This document shows positions 7,576 to 14,680 of a stretch of DNA of 27,264 bases, piece by piece. The stretch is from positions 1 through 27,264 of the forward strand of contig JAURBD010000008.1 in the NCBI GenBank assembly GCA_030829155.1, in the 5' to 3' direction. How positions within the stretch are numbered: the first letter of the stretch is position 1; every line of letters begins with the position of its first letter. Position numbers and translations under genes: made by a program. The stretch is from Flavobacteriaceae bacterium. Lineage in GTDB: Bacteria > Bacteroidota > Bacteroidia > Flavobacteriales > Flavobacteriaceae. A model generated the notes under the pieces. The model ran no database searches. It was not told the origin of the DNA and saw only the letters and a list, made by a program, of their open reading frames with translations.

Positions 7576-7827
7576 TTATTTCTTAAACTTAGAATATTTG
7601 TTTTTAAACTTATCAATTCTACCTGCTGTATCAACTAGTTTTGTTTTCCCAGTGTAGTATGGGTGTGATGTTCTTGAAATTTCAAGTTTTACCAATGGAT
7701 ACTCTACTCCATCTACTTCTAAAGTCTCTTTGGTATTAACAGTTGACTTAGTTAAAAAGACATCATCATTAGACATGTCTTTGAAAGCAACTAGTCTATA
7801 ATTATCTGGGTGTAAACCTGGTTTCAT
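7576..7827 (-). CDS. rpmE2: 50S ribosomal protein L31, type B
   Basis: The protein has 83 residues from the ATG at 7825-7827: MKPGLHPDNYRLVAFKDMSN is the standard type B L31 start. The open frame continues 18 codons upstream, but that extension is not family-like and covers the promoter. The usual zinc-binding CxxC of type A L31 is absent, while SRTSHPYYTGKTKLVDTAGR, typical of L31 proteins, is present. The basic tail KFKNKYSKFKK is normal. It has its own promoter about 25 bp upstream and its own terminator, so it looks monocistronic. Confidence 0.95.
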   Translation of the reverse strand: MKPGLHPDNYRLVAFKDMSNDDVFLTKSTVNTKETLEVDGVEYPLVKLEISRTSHPYYTGKTKLVDTAGRIDKFKNKYSKFKK

Positions 7828-7849
7828 AAATTTATTTTTAAAACGTGCG

Positions 7850-7881
7850 CAAATGTAATTATTTTTTCTAAATTTCGCCAA
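7850..7881 (-). promoter_or_regulatory. Promoter of rpmE2
   Basis: On the minus strand TTG (7879-7881), a 21-bp spacer and TACATTTG (7850-7857) fit the TTG / TAnnTTTG consensus. The predicted leader is only about 15 nt. This position also argues for the shorter L31 start at 7827. Confidence 0.7.
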
Positions 7882-7913
7882 TAATAACCGATAAATAATT
7901 TAATCTTATTACT

Positions 7914-8438
7914 ATGGAAAATGAAAACCTTGAAATAAAAAAGTACATCTTAACCTACGGTAGTTTACTGGGGGGAATATCTATTGTCTTTGGATTAATG
8001 CTCTTTTTTTTAGACATGCATTATCAACAAGAAACCAGTGTTACTATTGTTAATGTTATTATTTCTGTTGGTGTTATTGGGATCGCACAATTTACTTATC
8101 GAAAAGACAATGAGGGATTCATGTCTCTGGGTCATGGAATAAAAATTGGTTTAGGAACGTCGGTTATCAGTGGTATTATGGGCGTTTTATATTTCCTTTT
8201 TTTGTCTAATGTTCTTGATCCCGAAATGATGAATAAGGCACTTGAAATGGGAATAAATCAATTCATGGATCAAAATCCTGAAGCAAGTGAAGAAATGATA
8301 GATCAAGTAAGATCGATGCAAGAAAAGTTTTCTGGACCAATCATGACCAGTAGTTTTATTTTGATTTTTAGTCTCTTTTTTGGATTAATATTCTCTCTGA
8401 TCACAGGTCTTATCCTCAAACGTAATCGACCAGAATAA
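7914..8438 (+). CDS. DUF4199-family membrane protein
   Basis: This 174-residue protein has four predicted membrane segments: about 14-34 (LTYGSLLGGISIVFGLMLFF), 42-62, 76-100 and 142-165. A hydrophilic, acidic, Met/Gln-rich loop (DPEMMNKALEMGINQFMDQN and following) lies between the third and fourth. This layout and the N-terminal ...KKYILTYGSLLGG resemble the DUF4199 family common in Bacteroidota; its function is unknown. It precedes a GT2 glycosyltransferase gene by 37 bp on the same strand, though that gene has a -7-like box of its own. Cotranscription is possible but not shown. Confidence 0.8.
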   Translation: MENENLEIKKYILTYGSLLGGISIVFGLMLFFLDMHYQQETSVTIVNVIISVGVIGIAQFTYRKDNEGFMSLGHGIKIGLGTSVISGIMGVLYFLFLSNVLDPEMMNKALEMGINQFMDQNPEASEEMIDQVRSMQEKFSGPIMTSSFILIFSLFFGLIFSLITGLILKRNRPE

Positions 8439-8451
8439 GCTTATAATTTTG

Positions 8452-8459
8452 TAGCTTTG
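8452..8459 (+). promoter_or_regulatory. Candidate -7 box for the GT2 glycosyltransferase gene
   Basis: TAGCTTTG fits TAnnTTTG and ends 16 bp before the ATG at 8476. No TTG lies at the usual distance upstream, so this is a partial match. Confidence 0.38.
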
Positions 8460-8475
8460 TAAAGCAAAACAAGCT

Positions 8476-9429
8476 ATGAATTTATCCATCATCATCCCGC
8501 TTCTCAATGAAGCAGAGTCCTTACCTGAGTTACATCAGTGGATTCTTGACGAATTGACTCCAACTTCTCTAAGTTTTGAAATTCTTTTTATAGATGACGG
8601 AAGCACCGATGCCTCTTGGGAAGAAATCGAAAAATTACATGAATCTCACAGCAACACTTATGGGATTCGTTTTTCGAAGAACTTTGGAAAATCACAAGCC
8701 CTACATGCTGGGTTTGGAGAGGCTATTGGAGAGGTTATCATAACACTTGATGCAGATCTTCAAGACGCACCAAGTGAAATTCCAAATTTGTACAACCGAA
8801 TTCAAAAAGAAAATTTTGATTTAATTTCGGGTTGGAAAAAGAAACGACACGATTCCTTGTTTTTAAAAAATATTCCTTCAAAATTATTTAATTGGGCAGC
8901 AAGAAGAAGTTCTGGGATTTATTTACACGACTTCAACTGTGGTATCAAGGCTTACAAAAAGGAGGTCATTAAAACCATTGAAGTTTTTGGTGAGATGCAT
9001 CGATATATACCTGTTTTGGCTGCAAATGCAGGGTTTGACAAAATAGGAGAGCAAATTGTTCAACATCAAGCCCGGAAATATGGAGTTACCAAATTTGGTT
9101 GGATCCGATTTGTGAACGGTTTTCTTGATCTTCTAACCCTTCGTTTTTTAAATAAATTTGGGAAGCGCCCGATGCACTTTTTTGGTTTTTGGGGCTCCGT
9201 TATGTTTTTTATCGGTTTTAGCTTCGCATTTTATCTAGGAATTGACAAATTATTCCTCAACCCGAGCGGCCGATTAATTGCAGAATTACCCGAGTTTTAT
9301 ATAGCTCTAACTACTATGGTTTTGGGAACTCAATTTTTTGTTGCTGGTTTTCTGGGTGAACTTTGGATCTCACAACAAAAAAACAATAAACGTTACACCA
9401 TTAAGAAAAAACTGAAAAAAGTTGAATAA
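8476..9429 (+). CDS. GT2 family glycosyltransferase (polyprenyl-phosphate sugar transferase type)
   Basis: This 317-residue protein has a GT-A domain at about 1-225: SIIIPLLNEAESLPELHQWI, FIDDGSTDASW and LDADLQDAPSEI, in which Asp92 and Asp94 form the DxD-like metal site. The DLQD motif and the two C-terminal membrane helices (about 235-256 and 281-302) are typical of the DPM1/GtrB/ArnC group, which transfers a sugar from a nucleotide to undecaprenyl phosphate. The sugar is not predictable. Its last 8 bp overlap the TTG start of the phosphohexomutase gene, indicating translational coupling, and the operon continues into an ABC exporter, consistent with building and exporting an envelope glycan or glycolipid. 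Confidence 0.88.
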   Translation: MNLSIIIPLLNEAESLPELHQWILDELTPTSLSFEILFIDDGSTDASWEEIEKLHESHSNTYGIRFSKNFGKSQALHAGFGEAIGEVIITLDADLQDAPSEIPNLYNRIQKENFDLISGWKKKRHDSLFLKNIPSKLFNWAARRSSGIYLHDFNCGIKAYKKEVIKTIEVFGEMHRYIPVLAANAGFDKIGEQIVQHQARKYGVTKFGWIRFVNGFLDLLTLRFLNKFGKRPMHFFGFWGSVMFFIGFSFAFYLGIDKLFLNPSGRLIAELPEFYIALTTMVLGTQFFVAGFLGELWISQQKNNKRYTIKKKLKKVE

Positions 9430-11119
9430 ATTAAAAGACATAGCAACTTTATGGCTAAAGCCTCCTTTTGATATTGAAACACAAAAAAAAGTATCTGAAC
9501 TCTTCAAAAAACCCTCAGAATTTGAAGATTCCTTCTATAAAAATTTGGAGTTTGGAACCGGAGGCATCCGAGGTATTATGGGTGTAGGTACAAATCGTAT
9601 AAACAAATACACTTTAGGAAGAAGTTCGCAAGGTCTTTCGAAGTACCTGAAAAAAGAATTTCCCAATGAAAAGATCAAAGTAGTTATCGCTTATGACTGT
9701 CGACATAACAGCAAAACTCTTGCAAGAAAAGTTGCTGCTGTTTTTTCGGCTAATGGAATTAATGTATTTCTTTTTTCAGATCTCCGCCCCACTCCAGAAT
9801 TGTCTTTTGCAGTTCGATACCTAAATGCGCATTGTGGTATTGTATTGACTGCCTCGCACAACCCACCAGAGTACAATGGATACAAAGTATATTGGAAAGA
9901 TGGTGGACAAATAGTTCCCCCTCATGATTACAAAATCATACAACAGATTGAGCAAACAACCTATGGTGAAATATGTTTTGATGCAGATCAATCAAAGATT
10001 CATCTGATCGACAAAGAAATTGATGAGGCATTTTGTACAAAAGCAATTGAAATAAGCAGCTGCCCTCAAAATGTTAAAGATGATTTTTTTATAGTTTTCA
10101 CTTCACTTCATGGAACAGCAATAACCTTAATGCCTAAGGTATTTAAAGCAGCGGGATATTACCAATTTCATAGTATTAAAGAACAAGAAACCCCAGACGG
10201 AAATTTTCCAACAGTAAAGTCGCCCAATCCCGAGGACCCAAAATCATTTGAACTCGGATTGCAAAAAGCTAAAGAACTGAACGCTGACTTAGTTGTGGGG
10301 ACTGACCCCGATGCGGATCGGTTTGGTATTGCCGTACGAAATTTAGATGGGCAATTTGAGAAGCTTAACGGCAATCAAACCATGATCGTATTAACTCGTT
10401 ACTTATTAGAAAACCATCCTGAAGATTTATCAGCTAAACACTTCATTGGCTCTACGGTTGTTTCATCCCCTATTGTGCAGAAAATAGCCGATCATTTTGG
10501 AGTTGAATGTAAGTTGGGGCTTACAGGGTTTAAGTGGATTTCCAAAATGGTTGAAGACTTCCCTGATCAAAATTTTATTGGAGGTGGTGAAGAAAGTTTT
10601 GGGTATATGGTTGGAGATCAAGTGCGTGATAAAGATGCAATTACTTCTGCTCTACTAGCCACTGAAATTGCTGCAGTTCAAAAAAATAGAGGAAGTTCGT
10701 TGTATGAATACCTCATCGAAAGCTATCAGCTCTTTGGACTTTATCATGAAGAACTTATTTCCTTAACCAAAACTGGAAAATCTGGATTTGAAGAAATTCA
10801 AAAAATAATGAGTGACTTTAGATCCAATCCACCCAATTCAATTGGAGGGATTGATGTAATTAAAATTGAGGACTTCGAAAAACAATTTAGCTTTTTAAAG
10901 GACGGATCAAAAGAAGCCTTAAAATTCCCGAAATCGAATCTTGTTCGTTTTATTTTGAAAGATAATTCTCAAATTGCTGTTCGGCCAAGTGGTACAGAAC
11001 CGAAAATAAAATTCTACTTTAGCGTAAACACAACTTTTCAAAAGAAAGAAAATTATGCTGATTTAAAAAAAACAATGGAACTCCAATGTCAAAAACTAAT
11101 TCAAAGCCTGGGCATCTAA
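9422..11119 (+). CDS. Phospho-sugar mutase (phosphoglucomutase/phosphomannomutase)
   Basis: This 565-residue member of the alpha-D-phosphohexomutase superfamily interconverts hexose 1- and 6-phosphates. All four domain signatures are visible: phosphoserine loop LTASHNPPEYNGYK (Ser145), metal loop GTDPDADRFG (Asp295, 297, 299), sugar-binding loop GGGEESFGYM (about 387-396), and phosphate-binding RPSGTEPKIKFY near the C-terminus. It starts at a TTG (9422-9424) overlapping the end of the GT2 gene by 8 bp. This start is accepted because the family N-terminus (a short stretch, then WLK.PFD..T...V) is preserved and no ATG precedes it. Length fits the large bacterial PGM2-like type. It likely supplies sugar 1-phosphate for the neighbouring glycosyltransferase pathway and for general metabolism. 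Confidence 0.92.
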   Translation: MNKLKDIATLWLKPPFDIETQKKVSELFKKPSEFEDSFYKNLEFGTGGIRGIMGVGTNRINKYTLGRSSQGLSKYLKKEFPNEKIKVVIAYDCRHNSKTLARKVAAVFSANGINVFLFSDLRPTPELSFAVRYLNAHCGIVLTASHNPPEYNGYKVYWKDGGQIVPPHDYKIIQQIEQTTYGEICFDADQSKIHLIDKEIDEAFCTKAIEISSCPQNVKDDFFIVFTSLHGTAITLMPKVFKAAGYYQFHSIKEQETPDGNFPTVKSPNPEDPKSFELGLQKAKELNADLVVGTDPDADRFGIAVRNLDGQFEKLNGNQTMIVLTRYLLENHPEDLSAKHFIGSTVVSSPIVQKIADHFGVECKLGLTGFKWISKMVEDFPDQNFIGGGEESFGYMVGDQVRDKDAITSALLATEIAAVQKNRGSSLYEYLIESYQLFGLYHEELISLTKTGKSGFEEIQKIMSDFRSNPPNSIGGIDVIKIEDFEKQFSFLKDGSKEALKFPKSNLVRFILKDNSQIAVRPSGTEPKIKFYFSVNTTFQKKENYADLKKTMELQCQKLIQSLGI

Positions 11120-12940
11120 ATGAAATCCTTTAAAAAAATATTACTCTTTGCTATTCCTTACAATCAATATGCCTTTCTTAACATCATATTTAATGCGCTG
11201 TATGCACTTTTTAGCGCGCTTTCTTTTGTTTCGCTTATCCCCATGCTCAATGTGCTGTTTGGACAAACTCCCAAAGTAGACACAAAACCGGTCTACAAGG
11301 GTATTACTCATCTAAAATCGTTTGTTACAGATTCCATAAATTATAAAATTGGGGAAACTTTAGAAAATGATCCCCTTGGTGCCCTAATTTTTGCAATTGC
11401 GCTAATCTTAGTTTTATTTTTTTTGAAAAATTTATTCAACTATTTGGCTATGTTTTTCATAACTTTTTTGCGTAATGGAATTTTGAAAGATCTTCGAAAT
11501 TCTTTGTATGTAAAAATACTATCCCAACCGGTATCTTATTTTACAGAAAAGAAAAAAGGAGATACCCTTGCCCGAATTACTTCAGATATATTAGAAATTC
11601 AGCATTCCTTCCTATCTATAATGGAATTAATTGTGAGAGAACCGTTTACCATCATTTTTACCCTTACAGTAATGTTTAGCTTGAATGTTAAATTATCCAT
11701 ATTTGTGCTTACATTTATACCAATTTCTGGGATTATTATTTCCTCAATTGGTAAAACTTTAAAAAAGTATTCTCAAAATGTTCAGCAAGAACAAGGGGAG
11801 TTTTTATCCATCGTAGAAGAGTCTTTAGGTGGGTTGAACATCATCAAAGCATTTAATGCAGAAGGCTTATTTACCTCAAAATTCTTTCGGTCAACTGCAC
11901 AATTTTTTGGCTTTTCCAATAAACTTTTAAATCGACAAAATCTAGCATCACCTTTGAGTGAATTTATGGGAATTGGAGTTATTGGTGGCTTATTGTGGTT
12001 TGGAGGATCAATGGTTTTGATCGAAGAAACCCTGAGTGGAACAGTTTTTTTGGCTTTTATGACTTTGGCTTATAACATTCTTACTCCAGCTAAAGCAATT
12101 AGCAAAGCTTCTTATGCAATAAAAAAGGGAAATGCTGCTGCTGAACGAGTTTTGGAGATTTTAGATGCTCCTAACGAACTTGTAGAACACCCAAATGCAA
12201 AAAATATCAATTATTTTAGTAAAGAAATTCATTTTAATAAAATTGGATTTAAATACGATACTAAACTTGTTTTAGACCAATTCTCTCTGTGCCTAAAAAA
12301 GGGAGAAACGATCGCCCTTGTAGGGCAATCTGGAAGTGGAAAAACAACTGTTGCCAATTTGTTGAATCGTTTTTATGATGTACAAGAAGGAAGCATTTCC
12401 ATTGATGGAAATGACCTTAAAGAAATCAAAACACATTCGCTTAGAAAACTGATTGGAATCGTTACCCAAGACTCGATTTTATTTAATGATACCGTTCAAA
12501 ACAATTTACGGGTAGGAAATCCAGAAGCAACAGATCAGCAAGTTATAGAGGCAGCAAAAATAGCGAATGCACACTCCTTTATTTTGAATCTTCCCCATGG
12601 TTATGAAACCAACATTGGAGATCAAGGAAATAAGTTGTCTGGCGGTCAAAAGCAGCGTCTTTCCATAGCCCGAGCTGTTCTCAAAAACCCACCTATCATG
12701 GTGTTGGATGAGGCTACATCTGCCTTGGATACAGAATCTGAAAAATTAGTTCAAGAGGCCTTAGAAAATTTAATGAGTAATCGGACTTCTTTGGTCATAG
12801 CTCATCGTCTTTCTACCATTCAAAAAGCTGATAAAATTGTGGTTATGCAAGAGGGAAAAATAATTGAAATCGGAACTCATAATGAATTGATTAATAATGA
12901 AAGTACTTACAAGAAATTAGTTGAAATGCAATCCATATAA
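11120..12940 (+). CDS. ABC exporter, fused permease and ATPase (MsbA type)
   Basis: This 606-residue half-transporter would act as a dimer in the inner membrane. The first 330 or so residues hold about six membrane helices, beginning with FLNIIFNALYALFSALSFVS and including LIFAIALILVLFFLKNLFNY. The ATPase domain follows: Walker A GQSGSGKTT (402-410, Lys408), Q-loop VTQDSILFND, signature LSGGQKQR (506-513), Walker B MVLDEATSALD (Asp530, Glu531) and switch AHRLST. The fold is the MsbA/lipid-exporter group, but drug or peptide export cannot be excluded. Its ATG follows directly on the stop codon of the mutase gene, so GT2, mutase and exporter form one unit, favouring a role in moving a lipid-linked sugar. 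Confidence 0.9.
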   Translation: MKSFKKILLFAIPYNQYAFLNIIFNALYALFSALSFVSLIPMLNVLFGQTPKVDTKPVYKGITHLKSFVTDSINYKIGETLENDPLGALIFAIALILVLFFLKNLFNYLAMFFITFLRNGILKDLRNSLYVKILSQPVSYFTEKKKGDTLARITSDILEIQHSFLSIMELIVREPFTIIFTLTVMFSLNVKLSIFVLTFIPISGIIISSIGKTLKKYSQNVQQEQGEFLSIVEESLGGLNIIKAFNAEGLFTSKFFRSTAQFFGFSNKLLNRQNLASPLSEFMGIGVIGGLLWFGGSMVLIEETLSGTVFLAFMTLAYNILTPAKAISKASYAIKKGNAAAERVLEILDAPNELVEHPNAKNINYFSKEIHFNKIGFKYDTKLVLDQFSLCLKKGETIALVGQSGSGKTTVANLLNRFYDVQEGSISIDGNDLKEIKTHSLRKLIGIVTQDSILFNDTVQNNLRVGNPEATDQQVIEAAKIANAHSFILNLPHGYETNIGDQGNKLSGGQKQRLSIARAVLKNPPIMVLDEATSALDTESEKLVQEALENLMSNRTSLVIAHRLSTIQKADKIVVMQEGKIIEIGTHNELINNESTYKKLVEMQSI

Positions 12941-13056
12941 TTACAAAAACATTTGTTGAAATTCAAGTTAACTAAAAAATAAAAAGGACATCATTATTTC
13001 ATCTTTATAATTATTATTTATAATCATCGTTCTTCTTGTAGTTTTCTGGGGCCCTT

Positions 13057-13076
13057 ATTCGATAGTTTTATCGAAT
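13057..13076. repeat. 8-bp inverted repeat upstream of the ECF sigma operon
   Basis: ATTCGATA (13057-13064) and TATCGAAT (13069-13076) flank a 4-nt GTTT centre. Its right end contains the first two bases of the ATG of a possible 35-codon ORF (13075). It could be an operator or a small RNA hairpin ahead of the stress-response genes. No T-run follows, so it is not a standard terminator. Confidence 0.4.
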
Positions 13077-13182
13077 GGAAAAAAAACCTTTAAAAACTTT
13101 TGAAATAGGAATTGTCTCAGATCCTCGCATCGGAAAAAGGTGTGGTTTAAACTATTTTGTACTTTTAGAGTCTAATTATTAA
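13075..13182 (+). CDS. Possible 35-residue small or leader ORF
   Basis: An ATG-initiated frame encodes 35 residues, starting MEKKPLKTFEIGIVSDPRIG and ending LLESNY, with its stop 8 bp before the TTG start of the ECF sigma gene. The protein has no signal peptide or membrane segment and I recognise no family. It is short enough to arise by chance in this AT-rich intergenic DNA. Points in favour are the ATG inside an inverted repeat, the close spacing to the next gene and a mixed amino-acid composition unlike plain AT-rich translation. It may be a leader peptide, an unannotated small protein or nothing. Confidence 0.22.
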   Translation: MEKKPLKTFEIGIVSDPRIGKRCGLNYFVLLESNY

Positions 13183-13190
13183 AATAAATA

Positions 13191-13733
13191 TTGCAAGATC
13201 AATCTCTTTTAGTAGATGCACTAAAAAACCCTAAAACTAAAGAAAAAGGGTTCAAGGCTTTGGTAAAAGAATTTCATCAACCTTTGTATTGGCATATTCG
13301 AAAAATTGTACTTAATCATGAAGATGCTGATGATGTGCTTCAAAACACTTATGTTAAGATTTTTAAAAACATTAAAAAATTTAGAGGAGAAAGCAAGCTT
13401 TTCAGTTGGATGTATCGAATTGCGACTAATGAATCTTTAAGTTTTATAAAAGAGAAGTCAAAAAAAATAGGGTATTCAATTAACGAATACAATGAGCATC
13501 AAATCAACCAACTCCAAGCAGATGCGTATTTTGAAGGGGGTGAAATTGCCATAAAACTTCAACAATCTATTGCCAAACTTCCCCAAAAACAACGCTTGAT
13601 TTTTAACCTTAAATATTATGAAGAGCTGAAATATGAGGAAATATCAGAAATTCTTGAAACTAGTGTTGGCAGTCTAAAAGCTTCCTATCACCACGCTGTT
13701 AAAAAAATAAAAAATGAACTTGAAGGACAATAA
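13191..13733 (+). CDS. ECF-type RNA polymerase sigma factor
   Basis: This 180-residue protein has the two sigma-70 regions only. Region 2 is about 28-90 (EFHQPLYWHIRKIVLNHEDA, then DDVLQNTYVKIFKNIKKFRG and LFSWMYRIATNES). Region 4 is about 118-175 (LPQKQRLIFNLKYYEELKYE, then EISEILETSVGSLKASYHHA), with a helix-turn-helix. The start is a TTG (13191-13193): a stop codon lies two codons upstream, and the resulting MQDQSLLVDALKNP matches the usual N-terminus of this flavobacterial group. It should direct core polymerase to stress or envelope promoters. Its last 20 bp overlap the next gene, a membrane protein that is probably its anti-sigma factor. Confidence 0.93.
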   Translation: MQDQSLLVDALKNPKTKEKGFKALVKEFHQPLYWHIRKIVLNHEDADDVLQNTYVKIFKNIKKFRGESKLFSWMYRIATNESLSFIKEKSKKIGYSINEYNEHQINQLQADAYFEGGEIAIKLQQSIAKLPQKQRLIFNLKYYEELKYEEISEILETSVGSLKASYHHAVKKIKNELEGQ

Positions 13734-14190
13734 GATACCACATGGATTTAAAGTTCCTGAAAATTACTTTCAGAAGACAGAGGAATTGAAGGAAAACCTG
13801 AAATTGATTTCGGAGGTTAAATCTAATTTTAAAGTTTCAAAGGAATATTTTGCAACTTCAGAAAAGCGATTACTTCGAATTCCATATGAAAAATTGAAAT
13901 TAAAAAAAAATCGTATAATCCAGTTCGCAGTTGCAATTGCCGCCTGTTTTACTCTGTTTTTCTCAATAAACTATTCTTCTACGGAATTGAATACTGATGC
14001 AGCTTTAGATCGTTACTTCGAAGAGCAACAAAGTCCCTTAACAAGCTTTGAATTGTTTGATCTGAATATTTCAGAAAGTCTTGAATTTGAAACAATTGCT
14101 TTTGAAAATATGAAAGCGGAAACAATTTTTGAATTACATCAAGCCTATGATTCAAACTTTTACTTAATATATGAAGATTATGAAGATTAA
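13714..14190 (+). CDS. Putative membrane anti-sigma factor
   Basis: This 158-residue protein has a cytoplasmic N-terminal part, one membrane helix at about 67-86 (RIIQFAVAIAACFTLFFSIN) and an acidic C-terminal part, presumably periplasmic, ending YEDYED. This topology, together with its gene overlapping the sigma gene by 20 bp, is typical of ECF anti-sigma factors. The N-terminal part contains two similar segments, GFKVPENYFQKTEEL (about 11-25) and NFKVSKEYFATSEKRL (about 38-53), that look like an internal duplication. I see no zinc-binding ZAS motif, so assignment rests on context and topology rather than a known anti-sigma domain. It also overlaps the next gene by 20 bp. Confidence 0.65.
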   Translation: MNLKDNKIPHGFKVPENYFQKTEELKENLKLISEVKSNFKVSKEYFATSEKRLLRIPYEKLKLKKNRIIQFAVAIAACFTLFFSINYSSTELNTDAALDRYFEEQQSPLTSFELFDLNISESLEFETIAFENMKAETIFELHQAYDSNFYLIYEDYED

Positions 14191-14638
14191 AAATTCAATC
14201 CTTTATTTATTATTCTTGATTCTCAGTTCAACTTTGTGGGGACAGGATAAAAATAAAAAAATGAGCTACGAACGATTGAAATCGTTGAAAATTAATTTTA
14301 TCCTTGAACAATTAGACTTGACCACAGAGCAAGAAACATTTGTATGGCGTGCTTTTGATAAATATGAAACAGATATGCGAAAAAAGTATTATAAAAAAAT
14401 GAAGGGAATTCGTCACAACACCTTCAATAAAATTGATAAACTCACCGAAGCAGAAGCTTCTAAAGTAATTGATTCCATCAACTATTTTAAAAGTCAAAAA
14501 GAGGTTCTCTTTCAAAAATTAAATGATACTTTAAAAACTAAATTAACTGCTAAACAAGTTTTAAGAATTCATATTGCTGAAGAAAAATTTCATCGGAAAA
14601 TGGTTCATGGATCAAGAAATAAAAAAAACATCCCTTAA
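14171..14638 (+). CDS. CpxP/Spy-like secreted LTxxQ protein
   Basis: This 155-residue protein begins with a signal peptide (basic MKIMKIK, hydrophobic core to about residue 23, likely cleavage near WGQ). The mature part is highly charged and helical. It contains LTTEQ (50-54) and LTAKQ (125-129), two LTxxQ motifs at the spacing seen in periplasmic CpxP/Spy chaperone-sensors, plus a partial copy LTEAE (91-95). ATG codons at 14171 and 14180 are both possible starts; the second gives a cleaner signal peptide. The gene overlaps the putative anti-sigma gene by 20 bp and so belongs to the sigma operon. It may sense misfolded envelope proteins and tune the anti-sigma factor, by analogy with CpxP; this is inference. 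Confidence 0.7.
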   Translation: MKIMKIKNSILYLLFLILSSTLWGQDKNKKMSYERLKSLKINFILEQLDLTTEQETFVWRAFDKYETDMRKKYYKKMKGIRHNTFNKIDKLTEAEASKVIDSINYFKSQKEVLFQKLNDTLKTKLTAKQVLRIHIAEEKFHRKMVHGSRNKKNIP

Positions 14639-14680
14639 AATTAGATTAAGCTCAGATGTCTGGCGTAAATTCGCGTTCTA

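Noticed and set aside
7828..7881. Eighteen-codon N-terminal extension of L31
   Set aside because: It starts inside the promoter, is unlike type B L31 N-termini, and the ATG at 7827 gives the exact family start.
13005..13027. Near-palindromic AT run upstream of the ECF operon
   Set aside because: Made only of A and T with mismatches; expected by chance at this base composition.
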